Counted from the first letter of the stretch, positions 1 to 8,667 are shown. The stretch is DNA of 64,000 bases from Pseudomonas mandelii (GCF_006438925.1 NZ_RCZA01000017.1:12832-76831), one strand, 5' to 3'. Program-made: numbers and translations. Notes: a model not told the origin generated them from the sequence alone.

Positions 1-59
1 TGAAACGGGTCATGAAAATCATCGGCACCCATCATTTGATGAAGGCGCTAACGGCCTAA
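1..59 (+). pseudogene. C-terminal tail of a gene entering from the left edge, possibly a transposase
   Basis: An open frame enters at the window edge and ends at TAA 57-59; the last residues read KRVMKIIGTHHLMKALTA. A tail of this kind (KRV..I.G...L..A) resembles the C-terminus of DDE transposases of the IS5 type. The IS-end-like sequence at 199-235 lies where the end of such an element would be expected. Only about 18 codons are visible, so the identity is a guess; it could be intact or a remnant. Confidence 0.35.
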
Positions 60-198
60 AACCCGGCCTGTTTTTACGTCTCCCGATGATCTGGCGCGTT
101 GCTGGGGCGGTTTAGCTCATCAGGAAGGGACATCGAGCCTTGATCAGGCTATGAATCCGGACAGCCACTCAGCCTTGAAGATCGAAACGGGATCTAGC

Positions 199-235
199 GT
201 TTTTACACACTCTGGGCCAAAAGCAGTCAATGGCC
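199..235. repeat. Insertion-sequence end-like sequence
   Basis: The segment starting cgtttttacacac followed by ctgggcc matches, with about three differences over 21 bases, the right inverted repeat of the MITE-like element at 2644-2664, in the same orientation. It lies downstream of the putative transposase tail at 1-59 and may be the right end of that element. The rest of 60-277 shows no gene. Confidence 0.45.
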
Positions 236-277
236 AAGGGGTATCGATGTACCCAGAAATCGTTGGAGGTTATTGAG

Positions 278-2287
278 TTATGTGCGGGCTCGCTCTTCAT
301 ACCACTGTGTAAACGCTTCAGCGGTTATCGGACGGCACACATGAAAGCCCTGGGCCATGTCGCAACTGAATGCGCCTAAAGCACTGAAAACGTCCGCTGT
401 TTCTACGCCTTCGGCAATGACCTTCATGCCAAGGTTGTGACCCAGATCGATGATGCTACGCACGATCAGTTCGTCAGCCTGATCGTCCTGCATGGAGAGC
501 ACGAAAGACTTATCGATCTTGAGTTCGCTGATGGGTAAGTCCTTCAACTGCGCAAGGCTGGTATAACCGGCCCCGAAATCATCGATGGCAATACGGATGC
601 CCATCGAATGCAACTGCTTAAGAATTGTCCGAGCCAAATATGAATCAAGCATGATCGCCGACTCAGTCACTTCGATGACGAGCAGGTTTGGGTCAAGCTT
701 ATAACGTCCAAGAAGGTCAGTGATCTGAATCACCAGCTTTTCGTCCAGCAAGTTGCGCGAAGAAATGTTCACCGCTACCTGCATCCATATCCCGGCGTCT
801 GCCCAAGTCCGCACCTGGCACAGCGCCAGATTGAGTACGTACTGTGTTAGAGAGCCAATGATCCCGGTGAGCTCGGCGAAGGGGATGAACTCATCTGGGC
901 TAATGAGGCCGCGTACCGGGTGCCGCCAGCGCACGAGTGCTTCAACCCCCATGATTTTTCCTGTGCTCAGGCTGACCTGGGGTTGGTAATCCAAGAACAG
1001 CTCTCCACGATCCAGGCCTCGCCGCAAGTCACCGAGCATGGCGAGACGCTCCGGGGAGCGCTGATCCGCGCCAGGATCGTAAGTGAGTATGCCATTACCC
1101 TGTTTCTTGGCCTCATACATGGCAATGTCGGCGCGCTGCATGAGTGTCGAAGCATCATCGCCATGAAGGCCGGAGATGACCACACCAACGCTCGCTTCAA
1201 CGTCGAGATCAATACCTTCGATTTCAAACACAGCGGTGATTGCAGCATGTAGCCGTAGCGCCGCCTTTAATGCGCCTTCCAGACCGTCTACGGAGGGTAG
1301 CAGGATGGCAAACTCGTCCCCTCCCAACCGGGCGACCGTATCAACTTCCCGTGCAACGCTTACCAGCCGCCGGCCTATCTGGTTGAGCAGAAGGTCCCCA
1401 TAGTGGTGTCCCAAGGTGTCATTGACTTCTTTGAACCGGTCAAGATCAAACAGCAACAATCCTGTGATTGAGTTATGATGTCGGCCTAGGCGCAATGCCT
1501 GTTCTAAACGGTCTGCCAACAGGGTTCGATTGGCCAGCCCAGTAAGTTTGTCGTGCAGCGAAGCATGCAATGCACCTTCGCGCTGACTGTCGAGTTCGAC
1601 ACGCGTGCGCTGCAGCACCTTGGCAAACAGACCAACAAGAATCAGCCCGACGACAAAAACGATGGGGGTAGTATTAGCGTTGAACGACTCACGCGTACGA
1701 AGCTTTCCCAGTGACGAAATCGATTCCTGGTCATGCTCAGCCGATGCTTGCAGAACTGCCTTTTCGATTTTGTCGAACGTCGGGTCGGCCTCGTTATTGT
1801 CGATCCGACGCACTTCCGCCCGATCTCGACGATCAACTGCATCGAACAACCGCTGGATGCTCTCCAGATAGGAAGGTAACTCTGAACGCACGTCTGCGAC
1901 GAGGAGGCGATCTTTTCGCGATCCGGAATGGTAAACCTGCTCTAGCGAATTCGTCAGTTCCTTCATTGCAGCATCGAAGAGACGACGAACCTCCGGGCTT
2001 GGCTCCAACTGGTATTGACGCTCCTGAGACTCTGCAGCGGAAACTGCCGTCGCCGCTGCAGAGTAGTAATCTGACAGGACACTCGATGAAATGGCCTCTC
2101 GACCCAAGTGATCCGTTGTTATAGACGACCACACCGCGAATCCACTGATTGAAAGCAACACGATAGCGAGCCCGGAACTCGCCCACTTGGAGAATACTGT
2201 TTTGCTCCAGTGTAATACCTCTGGTGCCACACTCTCCTGCCCAAAGGCAACAGTAGACTTAGGACTGATTCGCTGTGAACTGTTCAT
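278..2287 (-). CDS. Membrane GGDEF-EAL protein (c-di-GMP cyclase/phosphodiesterase)
   Basis: A 669-residue inner-membrane signalling protein. TM helices lie at about 37-55 and 206-224 and enclose a helical periplasmic sensor of about 150 residues. The GGDEF domain has an intact GGDEF motif (322-326) and an RxxD product-inhibition site (REVD, 313-316). The EAL domain keeps EAL (449-451), NISS, EVTES, DDFG (569-572), KIDKSF and EGVET, so both synthesis and breakdown of c-di-GMP are possible. It is a single-gene unit. IS-end-like repeats lie on both sides (199-235 and 2500-2661), hinting at past mobility. Which activity dominates cannot be read from sequence. Confidence 0.95.
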   Translation of the reverse strand: MNSSQRISPKSTVAFGQESVAPEVLHWSKTVFSKWASSGLAIVLLSISGFAVWSSITTDHLGREAISSSVLSDYYSAAATAVSAAESQERQYQLEPSPEVRRLFDAAMKELTNSLEQVYHSGSRKDRLLVADVRSELPSYLESIQRLFDAVDRRDRAEVRRIDNNEADPTFDKIEKAVLQASAEHDQESISSLGKLRTRESFNANTTPIVFVVGLILVGLFAKVLQRTRVELDSQREGALHASLHDKLTGLANRTLLADRLEQALRLGRHHNSITGLLLFDLDRFKEVNDTLGHHYGDLLLNQIGRRLVSVAREVDTVARLGGDEFAILLPSVDGLEGALKAALRLHAAITAVFEIEGIDLDVEASVGVVISGLHGDDASTLMQRADIAMYEAKKQGNGILTYDPGADQRSPERLAMLGDLRRGLDRGELFLDYQPQVSLSTGKIMGVEALVRWRHPVRGLISPDEFIPFAELTGIIGSLTQYVLNLALCQVRTWADAGIWMQVAVNISSRNLLDEKLVIQITDLLGRYKLDPNLLVIEVTESAIMLDSYLARTILKQLHSMGIRIAIDDFGAGYTSLAQLKDLPISELKIDKSFVLSMQDDQADELIVRSIIDLGHNLGMKVIAEGVETADVFSALGAFSCDMAQGFHVCRPITAEAFTQWYEERART

Positions 2288-2499
2288 ACGACAGCAGTCG
2301 CTTCAATCGAGACGGTATTCGGTCGATGATTCAATTTTCCGACCTGTCGAATATGACCGCCGCCTGAACCTCTTCCATGCTGAATATCCGGCATAGAGCG
2401 CTCCTAGCAATTATGGGTGTGGCTTTCCTGCCACATCCTAGGAGGGTAGTCGAGATTAGAAAAATAGAAGTTTATATGGTCTAAATGTCCGCTTTGGGT

Positions 2500-2661
2500 C
2501 CAGGCTGTGTGAAAACGTTTTGGAGCAGGTTTTACAGTCAGGTCTGGAACGAAAATCGCGTTCCTACGCAAATTTTCGGCCTGCTGAATTAACCAAACGC
2601 TGGCAGATTTTACGTAGCAACGCAGAGTTCAAAACGGCGCATGCGTTTTCACACAGCCTGG
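2500..2661. mobile_element. MITE-like element with perfect 18-bp terminal inverted repeats
   Basis: Positions 2500-2517 (ccaggctgtgtgaaaacg) are the exact reverse complement of 2644-2661. The 126 bp between them hold no credible ORF. Size and structure fit a MITE or internally deleted insertion sequence. The same end sequence, degenerate, occurs at 199-221. No clear target-site duplication was found. The gap 2288-2778 otherwise contains only the promoter regions of the flanking genes. Confidence 0.7.
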
Positions 2662-2778
2662 GCCGATAACAGCCTCTCGCGAAGGGCGGCAATCGACCCT
2701 CTGTCGCCTCCCCACTGATCACTCCTTTTAGGGTCTCTACTTCTAGTTAGGCCCTGTACATACAGAGAGGAGCGCGCG

Positions 2779-3123
2779 ATGAGCAACGAACAGGTGGCAC
2801 CTGAGACGAAAGGCGTTACGGTGACGTTACTGGCAACGATTGACCTGGGTCCTGAGATCGAGGGTATGGCAGGGCGCCAACTTAGAATGCGCAGGGTGAC
2901 CATCGAGCCCGGAGGCGTCTTCGGGCCGATTCACAACCATATCGACAGACCCGGCACCGTCTACATTCTGCAAGGAACGATCACTGACCATCGAAATGGA
3001 GTCGCCACGGATTATGGGCCGGGAGTGGGCTGGCCCGAGGACAGGAACACCACACACTGGCTTGAGAACAGAGGCACGATTGCGGCGGTGGAGATCTCGG
3101 TCGATATTGTCAGGCAAGAGTAA
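2779..3123 (+). CDS. Small cupin-domain protein
   Basis: A 114-residue single-domain cupin. The first cupin motif is visible as a run around residues 47-65 (G..FGPIHNHIDRPGTVYIL) with the two metal-type histidines of HNH, followed by a G-rich turn and TTHWLENRG as the second motif. A good ribosome-binding site (gagagga) precedes ATG 2779. No neighbour points to a substrate; cupins of this size are often of unknown function. It stands alone between the MITE-like element and a palindrome at 3133-3170. Confidence 0.85.
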   Translation: MSNEQVAPETKGVTVTLLATIDLGPEIEGMAGRQLRMRRVTIEPGGVFGPIHNHIDRPGTVYILQGTITDHRNGVATDYGPGVGWPEDRNTTHWLENRGTIAAVEISVDIVRQE

Positions 3124-3132
3124 GCACGGGAC

Positions 3133-3170
3133 CAAAAGGGGACGGACGTATTTTGTAGTCGTGTCCCCTG
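3133..3170. repeat. GGGGAC palindrome (REP-like, family E)
   Basis: An interrupted inverted repeat aaggggac ... gtcccct between the cupin stop and the convergent LysR stop. Its core ggggacgga-tattttgt resembles the elements at 10821-10842 and 13814-13862. Its position between convergent genes would also suit a terminator. Confidence 0.55.
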
Positions 3171-3173
3171 GTC

Positions 3174-4127
3174 TCACTTGAACTGAGCAATCAGCCAATC
3201 CTTCAAGCGCCCACACGCCGGGTCCTCTGCCTTCTTCTCATTGATCATCAAATACTGAACCGCCTCCCTGAGCGTCAGCTCCTCCGGCACCGGCCGAACC
3301 AGGCGCCCCTGCTGTACCAGATGTCTCACCAAATGATCCCAGCCCAAGGCGAGCCCCTGATCATCCAGCGCCATTTGCACGAGAAGGCTGTAGTCGTTGC
3401 TGCTGAAATAGTTCGGGTTTTCCGAGGCCGGGATCTGTAAGTCATGGGACTGGAAAGCGAACCACACATTCCAGTCGACCTGTTCTGACAGCTGGGAACG
3501 GCCATAAGGATTCAGGTCCAGCAGGACGCTGTTGCGCATGCCCTCCAGGGTGCTCAGTTCTGGATGAGCCTCCAGATAGCGAGGTGTGCACACGGGATAG
3601 ACGACTTCATGAAACAAGGGTATTCGCAGATAGTCGGGGCGCAGATCACTGTTCTTGGTGATGAAGATATCTGGATTAATCCCGGGCTCCATCACCAGAA
3701 AGTGCTGGGTGGTGATGACATTCAGGTCGACATCGGGGTTGGCGCTGAAGAAGTCTTTCAGTCGGTGGGATAGCCAAAGCGCCGATAAGGCGGGTGAGCA
3801 GCAAAGGGTCAGGGGGCGCTTGTCGCTTTTTTCCCGGCGGATTCTTTCGGTTGCTTGAAAGATGTTGAGCAGGGACAGTTGTGCAGCGTCGAAGAGTGCG
3901 GTGCCCGACGCTGTCAGCCTGACTTCCCTCCCGGTACGGGTGAACAACTCCGTCCCCAAGTAGAGTTCAAGATCGCGAATCTGACGGCTGATGGCCGCCT
4001 GGGTGACGCACAACGCCTCGGCGGCCCGGGTAAAGTTCCGATACTTGGCGGCGGCCACGAAGGATCTCATGGCCTTGAAGGACGGCATTGAGAGCAGGGC
4101 CTGATCAGGCTGGGAGCTTTTAGCCAT
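3174..4127 (-). CDS. LysR-family transcriptional regulator
   Basis: A 317-residue LysR regulator. The helix-turn-helix lies at about residues 15-75 (FTRAAEALCVTQAAISRQI), followed by a substrate-binding domain of the GcvA-like kind. I start at ATG 4127 rather than the in-frame upstream codon at 4217, because the protein then begins just before the HTH and the 146-bp gap to azlC becomes a normal divergent promoter region. It probably regulates the divergent azlCD-like operon. Confidence 0.92.
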   Translation of the reverse strand: MAKSSQPDQALLSMPSFKAMRSFVAAAKYRNFTRAAEALCVTQAAISRQIRDLELYLGTELFTRTGREVRLTASGTALFDAAQLSLLNIFQATERIRREKSDKRPLTLCCSPALSALWLSHRLKDFFSANPDVDLNVITTQHFLVMEPGINPDIFITKNSDLRPDYLRIPLFHEVVYPVCTPRYLEAHPELSTLEGMRNSVLLDLNPYGRSQLSEQVDWNVWFAFQSHDLQIPASENPNYFSSNDYSLLVQMALDDQGLALGWDHLVRHLVQQGRLVRPVPEELTLREAVQYLMINEKKAEDPACGRLKDWLIAQFK

Positions 4128-4273
4128 AACAAAAACTACCTGTATTCTCGAAAAAAAGTCGGTTCTGCCCATCGGGCTACGGGTCCACACTCTACCGCAC
4201 GATGGGCTGCGGACCACGGGCCAGTCAACGGTCGATCAAACCCGCGCCGCGAACACAAAAACAAGGAGACGAA

Positions 4274-5014
4274 ATGCCGTACCAATCAGGAAGGGAAGCG
4301 TTCATGCAAGGTGTCCGGGCGCTCATTCCATTGAGTCCCGGAGTCGTTCCTTTCGGCTTGTTGACGGGGGTCATGGCGATCAACATGGGCATGTCGCCCG
4401 GCACGACCATGGGCATGACGCTGCTGTTCTACTCTGGGTCCGCTCAGATGGTTGCGCTGCAACTGCTCCATACGGGCGTTGTGCCGCTGGCGATTGTGGT
4501 GACCGCCCTGGTCATCAACTTGCGCTTCATCATGTACAGCGCGTCACTGGCCCCCCATCTGCACCACTTGCCCCGGCGCTGGACCTGGCCGGTTTCCTAC
4601 ATGCTTTCTGACCAGTCCTACGCACTGTTCAGTCTCAAGCTTTCCTCTGGCGAACTGGGTCAATTCGCTCACCACTACTATGCCGGCACCGCCGCTGCCA
4701 TGTGGCTGACCTGGCAATTGTCGGTAATGGCGGGCATCTACCTGGGCGCAAGCATCCCCGAAACCTGGTCATTGAGCTTTGCCATACCGCTTTCGTTTCT
4801 GGCGCTACTGGTTCCCGGCATACGCAGCGCGGCGAGCTTGGCCGCCGCCTCGGTCGGCGGGTTGCTCGCCGTGGTTGCGGTGAATATGCCCTACAACCTT
4901 GGACTGGTAACCGCTTCCATCGGCGGTGTCATGGCGGGTCTGTTGATCGAGAGTATTCGCAAGCGCCCATTGAGCGATGCGCTGACCCATGACGTCGAGA
5001 GGGAGACGCCATGA
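4274..5014 (+). CDS. azlC: AzlC-family branched-chain amino acid exporter, large subunit
   Basis: A 246-residue membrane protein of the AzlC family, with the typical start (MQGVRALIPLSPGVVPFGL) and several hydrophobic helices. With AzlD it forms a two-component exporter for branched-chain or related amino acids. The start ATG 4274 has an aaggag site seven bases upstream. Its stop overlaps the azlD-like start (ATGA at 5011-5014), so the two are translationally coupled. The divergent LysR gene probably controls it. The substrate is a family-level inference. Confidence 0.92.
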   Translation: MPYQSGREAFMQGVRALIPLSPGVVPFGLLTGVMAINMGMSPGTTMGMTLLFYSGSAQMVALQLLHTGVVPLAIVVTALVINLRFIMYSASLAPHLHHLPRRWTWPVSYMLSDQSYALFSLKLSSGELGQFAHHYYAGTAAAMWLTWQLSVMAGIYLGASIPETWSLSFAIPLSFLALLVPGIRSAASLAAASVGGLLAVVAVNMPYNLGLVTASIGGVMAGLLIESIRKRPLSDALTHDVERETP

Positions 5015-5337
5015 GTGATCTAGCCTTGTGGGGGATGTTCCTGGCGGTCGGTTTGGGAACCTTCGCCATGCGTCTTTCCTTTGTCGAACTGTATGGCCGG
5101 TTGCGCATCCCGTCAGTGCTGAGTCGGGCCTTGCTTTACGTACCGGCGAGTGTGCTGGCGGCCCTTGTACTGCCCGCCGTGGTGTACCCCAACGGGCAGG
5201 GTGAATTCGTGTTGAATAACCCTCAGATACCCGCCGCCATTATTGCGGCCTGGGTCGCTTGGCAGACTCGCAATACGCTCCTGACGCTGGCGGTCGGGAT
5301 GGGAGGGCTGTGGCTATTCAAGTTTTTCGGTTTGTAA
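5011..5337 (+). CDS. azlD: AzlD-family branched-chain amino acid transport protein, small subunit
   Basis: A 108-residue hydrophobic partner of AzlC with about four helices and the conserved RLSF (residues 21-24) and YVPASVLAAL segments near the middle. It overlaps the azlC-like gene by four bases. Its 3' end overlaps the convergent azoR-like gene by 24 bp, so both C-termini are encoded by the same DNA on opposite strands. Confidence 0.92.
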   Translation: MSDLALWGMFLAVGLGTFAMRLSFVELYGRLRIPSVLSRALLYVPASVLAALVLPAVVYPNGQGEFVLNNPQIPAAIIAAWVAWQTRNTLLTLAVGMGGLWLFKFFGL

Positions 5338-6009
5338 TGAATCGATGTGCAGCCGGGGGGCCGGAAGCGTCAGCGACAAACTGTCTGCCAGGCGCCTGGC
5401 CTGCAGAGTCGCGTCCTCACGCGCGCGCCGATCAACGTCTTCCCCCAGGATGGTTTTCTCCACAATCACCGAATGCACATCCGTGACGCCGATAAATTTC
5501 AGCCAGGCTTCCACGTAGGGCTTCTGGAAGTCGAAGCGCTCCGCCGGTGTGCTCGATTGCGCGGAAAAATCCAGGCCGCGGGCGTACATCACCACGGCGA
5601 GTTTGTTGTGCAGCATGCCTTCCAGACCGCGTTCCGGGTCAACGCTGAACAGGATGTCTTTCTGCGAAACCAGGTCGATGAAGTGCTTGAGTTTGTACGG
5701 GATGCTGAAATTCCACAGCGGTACGGACATCACGAGTACATCCGCGCGGTGCAGGTGACTGGCCAACTCTTTTAACGTGTTCCAGGCGTCTTGTTGTGCG
5801 GGGGTCAACGGGGTGCCATTGAGCCCGGCGTATTTGGCCTCCATGGCCAGATCATCGAATTCCGGCAGCGCCAGGTTCCAGAGGTCGAGGGTGATGATTT
5901 CGGTGTCCGGGTTGTTGGCTTGATAACGCGCAATGAAGCTGCGTGCGACTTCAAGGGAAGCCGAACGCTGCTTGCGGGGAGAACACTGAATATGGAGAAG
6001 AGTCGTCAT
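5314..6009 (-). CDS. azoR: FMN-dependent NADH:quinone oxidoreductase / azoreductase
   Basis: A 231-residue flavodoxin-like reductase of the AzoR family. Family marks are the N-terminal HIQCSPRKQRSAS phosphate-binding loop, VPLWNFSIPYKLKHFID around residues 100-116, and YARG. It reduces quinones and azo or nitro compounds with NADH in the cytosol. The start at ATG 6009 gives the normal family length; the frame stays open far upstream only by chance. It is divergent from a LysR gene 105 bp away that probably regulates it. Confidence 0.93.
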   Translation of the reverse strand: MTTLLHIQCSPRKQRSASLEVARSFIARYQANNPDTEIITLDLWNLALPEFDDLAMEAKYAGLNGTPLTPAQQDAWNTLKELASHLHRADVLVMSVPLWNFSIPYKLKHFIDLVSQKDILFSVDPERGLEGMLHNKLAVVMYARGLDFSAQSSTPAERFDFQKPYVEAWLKFIGVTDVHSVIVEKTILGEDVDRRAREDATLQARRLADSLSLTLPAPRLHIDSLQTEKLE

Positions 6010-6063
6010 GGCACACCTCGAATGATGGGGGGCAGGGCAGGTGGGAGCATTGCAACATAGTTG

Positions 6064-6080
6064 GATTTGAAATATAAATC
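6064..6080. promoter_or_regulatory. Candidate LysR-type operator
   Basis: GATTT-N7-AAATC is an inverted repeat with the T-N11-A pattern typical of LysR sites, centred between the divergent azoR-like (start 6009) and LysR (start 6115) genes. It is inferred from position and symmetry only. Confidence 0.4.
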
Positions 6081-6114
6081 GTAAATTCATACTCAATTGA
6101 TCACGTATAAAACT

Positions 6115-6969
6115 ATGTTCGATGCTCTGCTGCTCAAGACATTTGTCACCGTCGTCGATGAAGACGGCTTCAGCCGTGCAGCCGAGAAGCTGCACCTGAC
6201 TCAGTCGGCGGTCAGTGGCCACGTGCGGCGATTGGAAGAACAGATTGGTAAACCCCTGCTGACGCGCACCACCCGTTCCCAACAACTGACGGCCGATGGC
6301 GAACGCCTGGTCTCTTATGCGCGCACGATCCTTGCGCTGAACCGTGATGCCTGGACAGACCTGACACGCACGCCGTTTCACGGGCGACTGCGGATCGGGG
6401 TGTCCGAAGATTTTGTCGAGTCTCGATTACTGCGCACGGTTCAGGATTTCGCAGCGCAGTACCCCGGCATGAAGATCGAGGTGCAGGTGAACATTCCGGG
6501 TACGTTACTGGCGCTGATGAAGCAAGGGCATCTGGAGGTGGTCATCGGTTCGCTGTGCGAAACCAGCGAAGCGGGGCTGTTGCTATGGCAAGAACCGCTG
6601 GTGTGGGCTTGGTCGGCGCAACCCGTCACCCAATTACCGACGCCGCTGCCGCTGGCCCTGTTCCCCGAACCGTGCCCTTATCGCGAAGCCGCGCTGACGA
6701 GGCTGGCGCAGGCGGGGATCGCCCAACGCACGGCGATGTTGTGCAGCAGCACCGCCGGGTTGCGGGCGGCAGCCCTGGCAGGCTTCGCAGTAGCGCCCAT
6801 GCCACTCAGTCAGTTGGGGCAAGGATTGGCGGTTATTGGGGGAGAGCAAGGGTTGCCGGATTTGCCGGATGCGCAATGTCGGCTGTTCACCTCGCCTGAT
6901 GCGGATCAGGCGATAGTGGCAGCGGTCACTCAGCTCATTGTGGAGTATTGCGCCACGCGCAGGGCCTGA
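6115..6969 (+). CDS. LysR-family transcriptional regulator
   Basis: A 284-residue LysR protein with N-terminal HTH (FSRAAEKLHLTQSAVSGHV, about residues 18-37) and a ligand-binding domain. ATG 6115 fits the family; a TTG lies 18 bp upstream in frame. It likely controls the divergent azoreductase gene. Its last 140 bp plus about 40 bp of downstream DNA are repeated in degenerate form at 7645-7827. Confidence 0.92.
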   Translation: MFDALLLKTFVTVVDEDGFSRAAEKLHLTQSAVSGHVRRLEEQIGKPLLTRTTRSQQLTADGERLVSYARTILALNRDAWTDLTRTPFHGRLRIGVSEDFVESRLLRTVQDFAAQYPGMKIEVQVNIPGTLLALMKQGHLEVVIGSLCETSEAGLLLWQEPLVWAWSAQPVTQLPTPLPLALFPEPCPYREAALTRLAQAGIAQRTAMLCSSTAGLRAAALAGFAVAPMPLSQLGQGLAVIGGEQGLPDLPDAQCRLFTSPDADQAIVAAVTQLIVEYCATRRA

Positions 6970-7092
6970 TTGTCATTTCAAGGGCCTGCTTGAACGTCTT
7001 GGGTAGCGACCTCACTACGAGGCAGTGACTGCGAGCCGCCTCATTCACTATTAGGTGGTGTGGCGTGCGAAAAAGGCCGGAACTGTCTGGGC

Positions 7093-7524
7093 TCAACGTC
7101 CATATTCAACATAGGGGCCTAAAGAGAAATCCTGCGTATCCCAGTTGATTTGATAAATCACTTCTTTCCTTGGCTTAATGTTGGCCACAACAGTTTTGAT
7201 CGCGACACCCGCACATAATCCAGACTCGGCGAGCCCGGTGCCGAGGCTCACTTCACCGGCAGGCAAAACGAAAGATGCCTTCTGACCGGGACCTATCTTG
7301 GCTGCGCGCTGACCATCAATGTAGAACACGGCGTCACATCCCGAACCGACAAACCCGTCATCACGGAAAATGGTCAGGCGTCCCGGATCTTCCGTACCCT
7401 GGCTTTTGATCGCGTACATCTCACTGGCCGGCACTGGCCGCGCTTCAGAAACCCGCATAGGTGACGTTGCGCACCCGCCCAAGGCCAGCAAGAGCGCCCC
7501 CGTTGCGATAATCCTTCGCATCAT
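7093..7524 (-). CDS. Small outer-membrane-type lipoprotein
   Basis: A 143-residue protein with a lipoprotein signal peptide; the lipobox LGGC places the modified cysteine near residue 18. The mature part has a compact beta-rich look (FRDDGFVGSGCDAVFYIDG) of the kind seen in small DUF2846-like lipoproteins; the function is unknown. The start is a double ATG with a strong aggagg site. The gene sits between the two copies of the LysR 3' duplication, so it may have been caught in that rearrangement. Confidence 0.85.
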   Translation of the reverse strand: MMRRIIATGALLLALGGCATSPMRVSEARPVPASEMYAIKSQGTEDPGRLTIFRDDGFVGSGCDAVFYIDGQRAAKIGPGQKASFVLPAGEVSLGTGLAESGLCAGVAIKTVVANIKPRKEVIYQINWDTQDFSLGPYVEYGR

Positions 7525-7644
7525 TTTTCCCTCCTGAAAAAGAGCGAATGTGTCAGAGCGACATACTGCTTTGCTTCATAACGCCATTCGCCAAAAACAC
7601 TTTAAATAGATCTTTCACCTCTAATCCTAGTCACCTTTTATCTC

Positions 7645-7827
7645 GGCGGTTATTGGGGTAGAGCAAGGGTTGCCGGATTTGCCGGATGCGCAATGTCGGC
7701 TGTTCGCCTCGCTTGACGCGGATCAGGCGATTGGTGGCTACGGTCACTCAGCTAATTGTGGAGTATTGCTTTCAGCGGAGGGCCTGATTGTCATTTCAAG
7801 GGCGTGCTTGAACGTCTCGGGTACGCG
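7645..7827 (+). pseudogene. Degenerate duplicate of the 3' end of the LysR gene
   Basis: About 180 bp beginning ggcggttattggggt matches 6828-7007 (last 140 bp of the LysR gene and its downstream flank) at roughly nine bases in ten. Differences include substitutions and a small indel that disrupts the frame. No start or HTH region is present, so this is a fossil fragment left by a segmental duplication or by gain of the intervening lipoprotein segment. Confidence 0.8.
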
Positions 7828-7895
7828 GTCTTTGCCTTCCTGAGGGAAGGTCAGCCGTCTGTTGGATGGTGGGGAACCACTTTGATCATGGGCAC

Positions 7896-7920
7896 AAAAA
7901 AGGGCGCCTTGATGGCGCCC
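7896..7920 (-). terminator. Rho-independent terminator, minus strand
   Basis: Stem gggcgcc / ggcgccc with a five-base loop, followed on the minus strand by six T residues. It would end transcripts coming from the right, for example from the small gene at 8395-8667. Confidence 0.6.
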
Positions 7921-7966
7921 GCTTTCATTTAATTGACCGTACATAGCGGTTATTACCGTATGAGAG

Positions 7967-8088
7967 CCTTCACATTTTATTTCACATACTGACTTGAGGA
8001 AGAGGCGCTAATTTCCTGGCCTCCAGAGGTTTTGTAGGCGCTTAAAACAAAATTACCTTCACATTTTATTTCACATATTTTTGTGAAG
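7967..8088. repeat. 22-bp direct repeats and a palindrome
   Basis: The 22-mer starting ccttcacattttattt occurs twice exactly, at 7967-7988 and 8057-8078. The second copy continues into ttgtgaag, forming an inverted repeat with its own cttcaca (about 8058-8088). It may be a remnant of a REP-like or integration-related sequence. No gene overlaps it. Confidence 0.65.
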
Positions 8089-8208
8089 TGGTTTCGGTCA
8101 ATTGGGGTCACGAAAGGATCCGTCAGCCGCGTTCATGCACAGACCACAACTGCAAAAAAATGGGCGCCCATTGAGGCAATGCCGATCAGTCAAGCAACGA
8201 CACAATCC

Positions 8209-8339
8209 GTAGCAGCTGGCGAAGCCTGCGTTCGGCTGCGAAGCAGTCGTGAAATCAGACAATGCGGTGTTTCAGGAAGACCGCAAACTCAGGTTTCACG
8301 ACTGCTCCGCAGCCGAACGCAGGCTTCGCCAGCTGCTAC
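8209..8339. repeat. REP-like long palindrome (gtagcagctg family)
   Basis: Begins gtagcagctggcgaagcc and ends with the reverse complement; arms of about 45 bp are imperfectly paired around a short centre. The same family occurs at 27381-27517, 56911-57055 and 63806-63951, always between genes. Apart from this, the terminator and the direct repeats, the 870-bp gap 7525-8394 holds only the LysR fossil. Confidence 0.8.
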
Positions 8340-8394
8340 AAATACCATTGCGGCTTAACTAATCGGCATTACCCATTAAGGCGCCCGTTTCTAC

Positions 8395-8667
8395 TTACTC
8401 CTTCACCTCCGCCCGTAAGCGTCGACCGATCACGTCCATCAAGTCACAGCCGTCGCGTAACGGAATGGCCAGCAGTTTGGAGAAGTCCGACAGAACTACC
8501 GTGTCGCAACCGAGTTCGCCGCGGTAGGCGATGTTCTCCAGCACCTGCGTGACCGTGCGGATGCGGTAATCGGCCATGGCTTGCAGGACGTCGAGTGGGG
8601 CTTGGGTGTCGATGAGCAGGGAGGCCGGGACCAGGTCGATTCCGGTGAGGGGCATGTATCTTTCCAT
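8395..8667 (-). CDS. Conserved-looking small protein of unknown function
   Basis: A 90-residue soluble protein beginning MERYMPLTGIDLVPASLLID. A ggag site lies about eight bases before ATG 8667. Sequence texture (TVVLSDFSKLLAIPLRDG) is that of a folded cytosolic domain, and codon use matches the GC-rich chromosome. I do not recognise the family. It is a single-gene unit, with a terminator-like hairpin downstream at 7896-7920. Confidence 0.6.
   Translation of the reverse strand: MERYMPLTGIDLVPASLLIDTQAPLDVLQAMADYRIRTVTQVLENIAYRGELGCDTVVLSDFSKLLAIPLRDGCDLMDVIGRRLRAEVKE

Noticed and set aside
7744..7944. 66-residue minus-strand ORF
   Set aside because: Lies across the LysR fossil and a terminator; no ribosome-binding site or family pattern.
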